Shown one piece after another: positions 61,773 through 64,000 of a stretch of DNA of 64,000 nt. The DNA comes from Maylandia zebra (lineage: Eukaryota > Chordata > Actinopteri > Cichliformes > Cichlidae), in the NCBI RefSeq assembly GCF_041146795.1, contig NC_135170.1, positions 7,411,033 through 7,475,032 of the forward strand, given 5' to 3'. The notes below the pieces were generated by a model. It was not told the DNA's origin, ran no database searches, and saw nothing but the letters and a program-made list of their open reading frames with translations. Positions within the stretch are counted from its first letter, which is position 1. Each line of letters opens with the position of its first letter. The position numbers and the translations under genes were made by a program.

Positions 61773-63961
61773 ATGGCATCGAGTGGTGAGGAAATCCAGC
61801 TTCCTTTACGAAGGAAAAGAAAGAACGGAGAGGAAAGTGATGGTGTCGCAGGAAAGAGGTACAACATTTAGTCAGGAGAGCCCTTCTGCCTGCTGTGTGA
61901 AAATTAGGCCTAAAAGTTCCCGATATACGTATTTCTTTTTTTTTATGCCTTATATCTTTATTTATTTTGGTAAATAGGCTGTAGTCAACATAACCTATGG
62001 CGTTAAATATAAAACAAAGAACAGCTTTGCAAGTATGTTTAACAGTCTGCTATTCTTCCTGCTCTGCGTTTGATATTATAATTAATCACCTTTTTGCCAC
62101 TTGAAATGTCTTTATTGAAATGCTATGAGATATTTGTCAGGTGTCTTTTGTAAAACTGATTTTTAAATCTCAAAGAGAGGATACGAAATGATCGATCACG
62201 TTGCCAAAAAAAAGTTATGTTAGAGAACTTCCGGTCAAGATCTTCTGTCTTGTCAAGTTAAGCTCCGTCTTCACCTAGGAGAAGAGAAAGGAGAAAACTA
62301 CGGGACACATTACTGGAAGCAGGAAGGGAATGATCATTTATGGGGATCATGCCAGATACATTGGGGTTCTCGTCGGTGGATGAGAAGGTTGCTTCCCTGC
62401 ACCTTCTGGTCAGGGAACGATTCCTGACTGTTTGTGCTTATGCATCAAACAGTTCAGAGTAACCAGGCTTATTGAAGTCACTGAGTGGGCAACGACAAGG
62501 AGACATCGAGGAGCGTGACTGGGAGGAACGACCTGTCTAAACTGATCCCGAGCTGTGTTTTGTTTTTGGACTTTTTCATAAACCACAGTTTGTTTGTTTG
62601 AAAGGGAGAGTGTTTGTTAGTTGAACAACAGATACAGGAGGAACAAGGTGGTTTTTGTCCTGTTCGCAGACCACTGAACCAGCTCTTTATCCCCTCAATG
62701 ATATTTGAGAGTGTGTGGAAAAGGCATTGGAGTGTCCCATGGGGGATGCTTCGGGAGTATGGGGTGTCCGGTCCATTGTTATTAGCCATTCAGTCCTTGT
62801 TACGGGAGCTTTGTCCACATTACCGGTGTTATGCCAAGAAATGATCGTCTGCCAAAAACTGATTTCCGGTATTTGCCAAAAACTGGTTGCTCGTATTTAA
62901 ACTGCTATAAATAACTTGTTGGTCTATAATATGTGAGACATATGTCAAATATATGTATGTATGAATGATATCAGGTCATCTTGAACCACAAACAGCATTC
63001 TTGTAACAAGGTAGAAGCCGTAATCAGTTTTTGGCAGTGACTTTTATATATCCTTTATTTATCCAGTTAAAAATGTGTTTTTTAAGAGCAATCTGGCCAA
63101 GAGGACAGAAGATATTGCAACAAATATAACAACAGTTCTGTAAACATATTTTAAGTGGACAAAAAGGACCAGATTGGTTATAATGTAAGTACAATAACAC
63201 AGAGTTATAAAGATACTTGAAAAACATGTAATTTTTACATTTTGTATATAACCCCTTTGTAAACCCTCTTCACTGAAGTCTATTTACCAACATACACAAA
63301 GAGATTACACATAAAAACCAGGAAGCACTGGAAATCAGGTTTTGGTAGGCGATCACTTTCTGGCACAACACTGGCAACAATTCGGACTAATTTCCGGTGG
63401 GTGCTGGACTCTTCCAGGACTCTTCCAGAGCAACTTTTTTATGTTAAGGGAATTTTCTCTGTCTGGGAACCGATTAATTGCAATATTGTCAGAAAAATTT
63501 TTGATGTCTGGGAACCTTTTTCGGAAATACTGTCACATCAGATTAGTTTAAAAACCAATTTAAAAAAAAACCTTTTCCTGGTTTCTTATCCTTTATCAGG
63601 TTGGAATCTTGTTTGGATCAGCCCACGGACTCAGTTACTTGTGAAGTCGTCACGTATACAGCGTCACCGCTACCTAGTAAGGTTACAAGTCTAAAAAGAT
63701 CTGAGTTAAAGCTGGTATGTTGTACATTCTTGTACATGCTGTTTCTTGTTGTCTTCAAGAGAAACATTATGATGCTGACACCACTGAACCAATCACCTGC
63801 GGTCTTGAATCAATGGAGGATCTGTTGTCGTGGACAAGAAGTAAGGCAAACCCCTTCAGTGTGGCAGTTGTCCCCTTGGCACCTAGAGAGCCTCCTCTGG
63901 ACCGTTGTCTGCGACGGACCTTGGTGTCTCATGACATGATGGGTGGCTACCTTGATGACAG
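61773..63961 (+). CDS. engase: Cytosolic endo-beta-N-acetylglucosaminidase, 5' part
   Basis: Glycoside hydrolase family 85 enzyme that cleaves the chitobiose core of free N-glycans in the cytosol. Only the first three exons are inside the window: 61773-61858, 63600-63676, 63760-63961, joined in phase. Exon 1 gives MASSGEEIQLPLRRKRKNGE, a basic hydrophilic leader as in other ENGASE proteins. Exon 2 includes EVVTYTASPLP. Exon 3 gives HYDADTTEPI, SMEDLLSW and HDMMGGYLDDR, the well-conserved entry to the catalytic barrel. Exon 3 ends AG then GTATGA, so the gene continues to the right. The catalytic Glu is beyond the window. Exon 1 is chosen by phase and by Kozak-like AAATGG; the assignment of exon 3 is firm, that of exon 1 likely. 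Confidence 0.85.
62290..62850 (+). mobile_element. LINE endonuclease/RT fragment in engase intron 1
   Basis: Nucleotide blocks typical of a common fish LINE in order. First come endonuclease-region pieces (GGATGAGAAGGTTGCTTCCC, CAGGGAACGATTCCTGACTG, GACTGGGAGGAACGACC). Then come RT-region pieces (CCACTGAACCAGCTCTTTAT, GGGGGATGCTTCGGGAGTAT). Frames are broken and a large internal part is deleted. Confidence 0.65.
62851..63599 (+). other. engase: Rest of engase intron 1
   Basis: No further gene or named repeat seen. The intron ends in CCTTTATCAG at 63599. Confidence 0.5.
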
Positions 63962-64000
63962 GTATGAAGCGAGTGAGCCATGCCAACATGTGATACGCAC

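Overview
The window is vertebrate nuclear DNA, almost certainly from a ray-finned (teleost) fish. The genes are split by GT-AG introns, their best matches from memory are vertebrate proteins, and the intergenic and intronic DNA is full of typical teleost repeats (Tc1-like, hAT-like, BEL/Pao, LINE tails, a tRNA-headed SINE). A percomorph, perhaps cichlid-like, fish fits, but the sequence alone does not fix the species.

Layout. Three genes lie on the minus strand in a row: dus1l (coding exons 497-8252; tRNA dihydrouridine synthase), slc16a3 (coding exons 12377-17636, probable 5' UTR exon near 21714-21850; monocarboxylate/lactate transporter MCT4) and csnk1d (coding exons 42710-60028; casein kinase 1 delta). 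On the plus strand the first three exons of engase (cytosolic endo-beta-N-acetylglucosaminidase) start at 61773 and run off the right edge. csnk1d and engase are head to head across about 1.7 kb. I traced every coding exon of the first three genes. Splice phases close in frame throughout, giving predicted proteins of 489, 527 and 404 aa. These genes do not form one pathway; they look like a conserved vertebrate neighbourhood (human 17q25.3) that has been rearranged.

The stretch from about 22 to 39 kb, between slc16a3 and csnk1d, is transposon-rich. It holds a BEL/Pao retrotransposon fragment, one clean orphan exon of a VWA5A-like gene, two nearly identical 1.15 kb transposon copies in inverted orientation, an intact Tc1-like transposase gene, a LINE RT scrap, a solo-LTR candidate, Tc1 and RTE-like tails, and a possible small membrane-protein gene near 34.2-35.3 kb.

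The introns also carry identifiable insertions: a decayed Tc1 and a nested hAT pair in dus1l; a tandem repeat, SINE, Tc1 remnant and solo LTR in one slc16a3 intron; an unusual minus-strand retroelement with a 107-codon ORF, a short hairpin and a pogo/Tigger-like MITE in csnk1d; and a LINE fragment in engase intron 1. I found no tRNA, rRNA, CRISPR or bacterial features. No wholly new system is proven. The best leads are the unusual retroelement ORF, the inverted transposon pair, the intact transposase, the orphan VWA5A exon and the small membrane-protein candidate.
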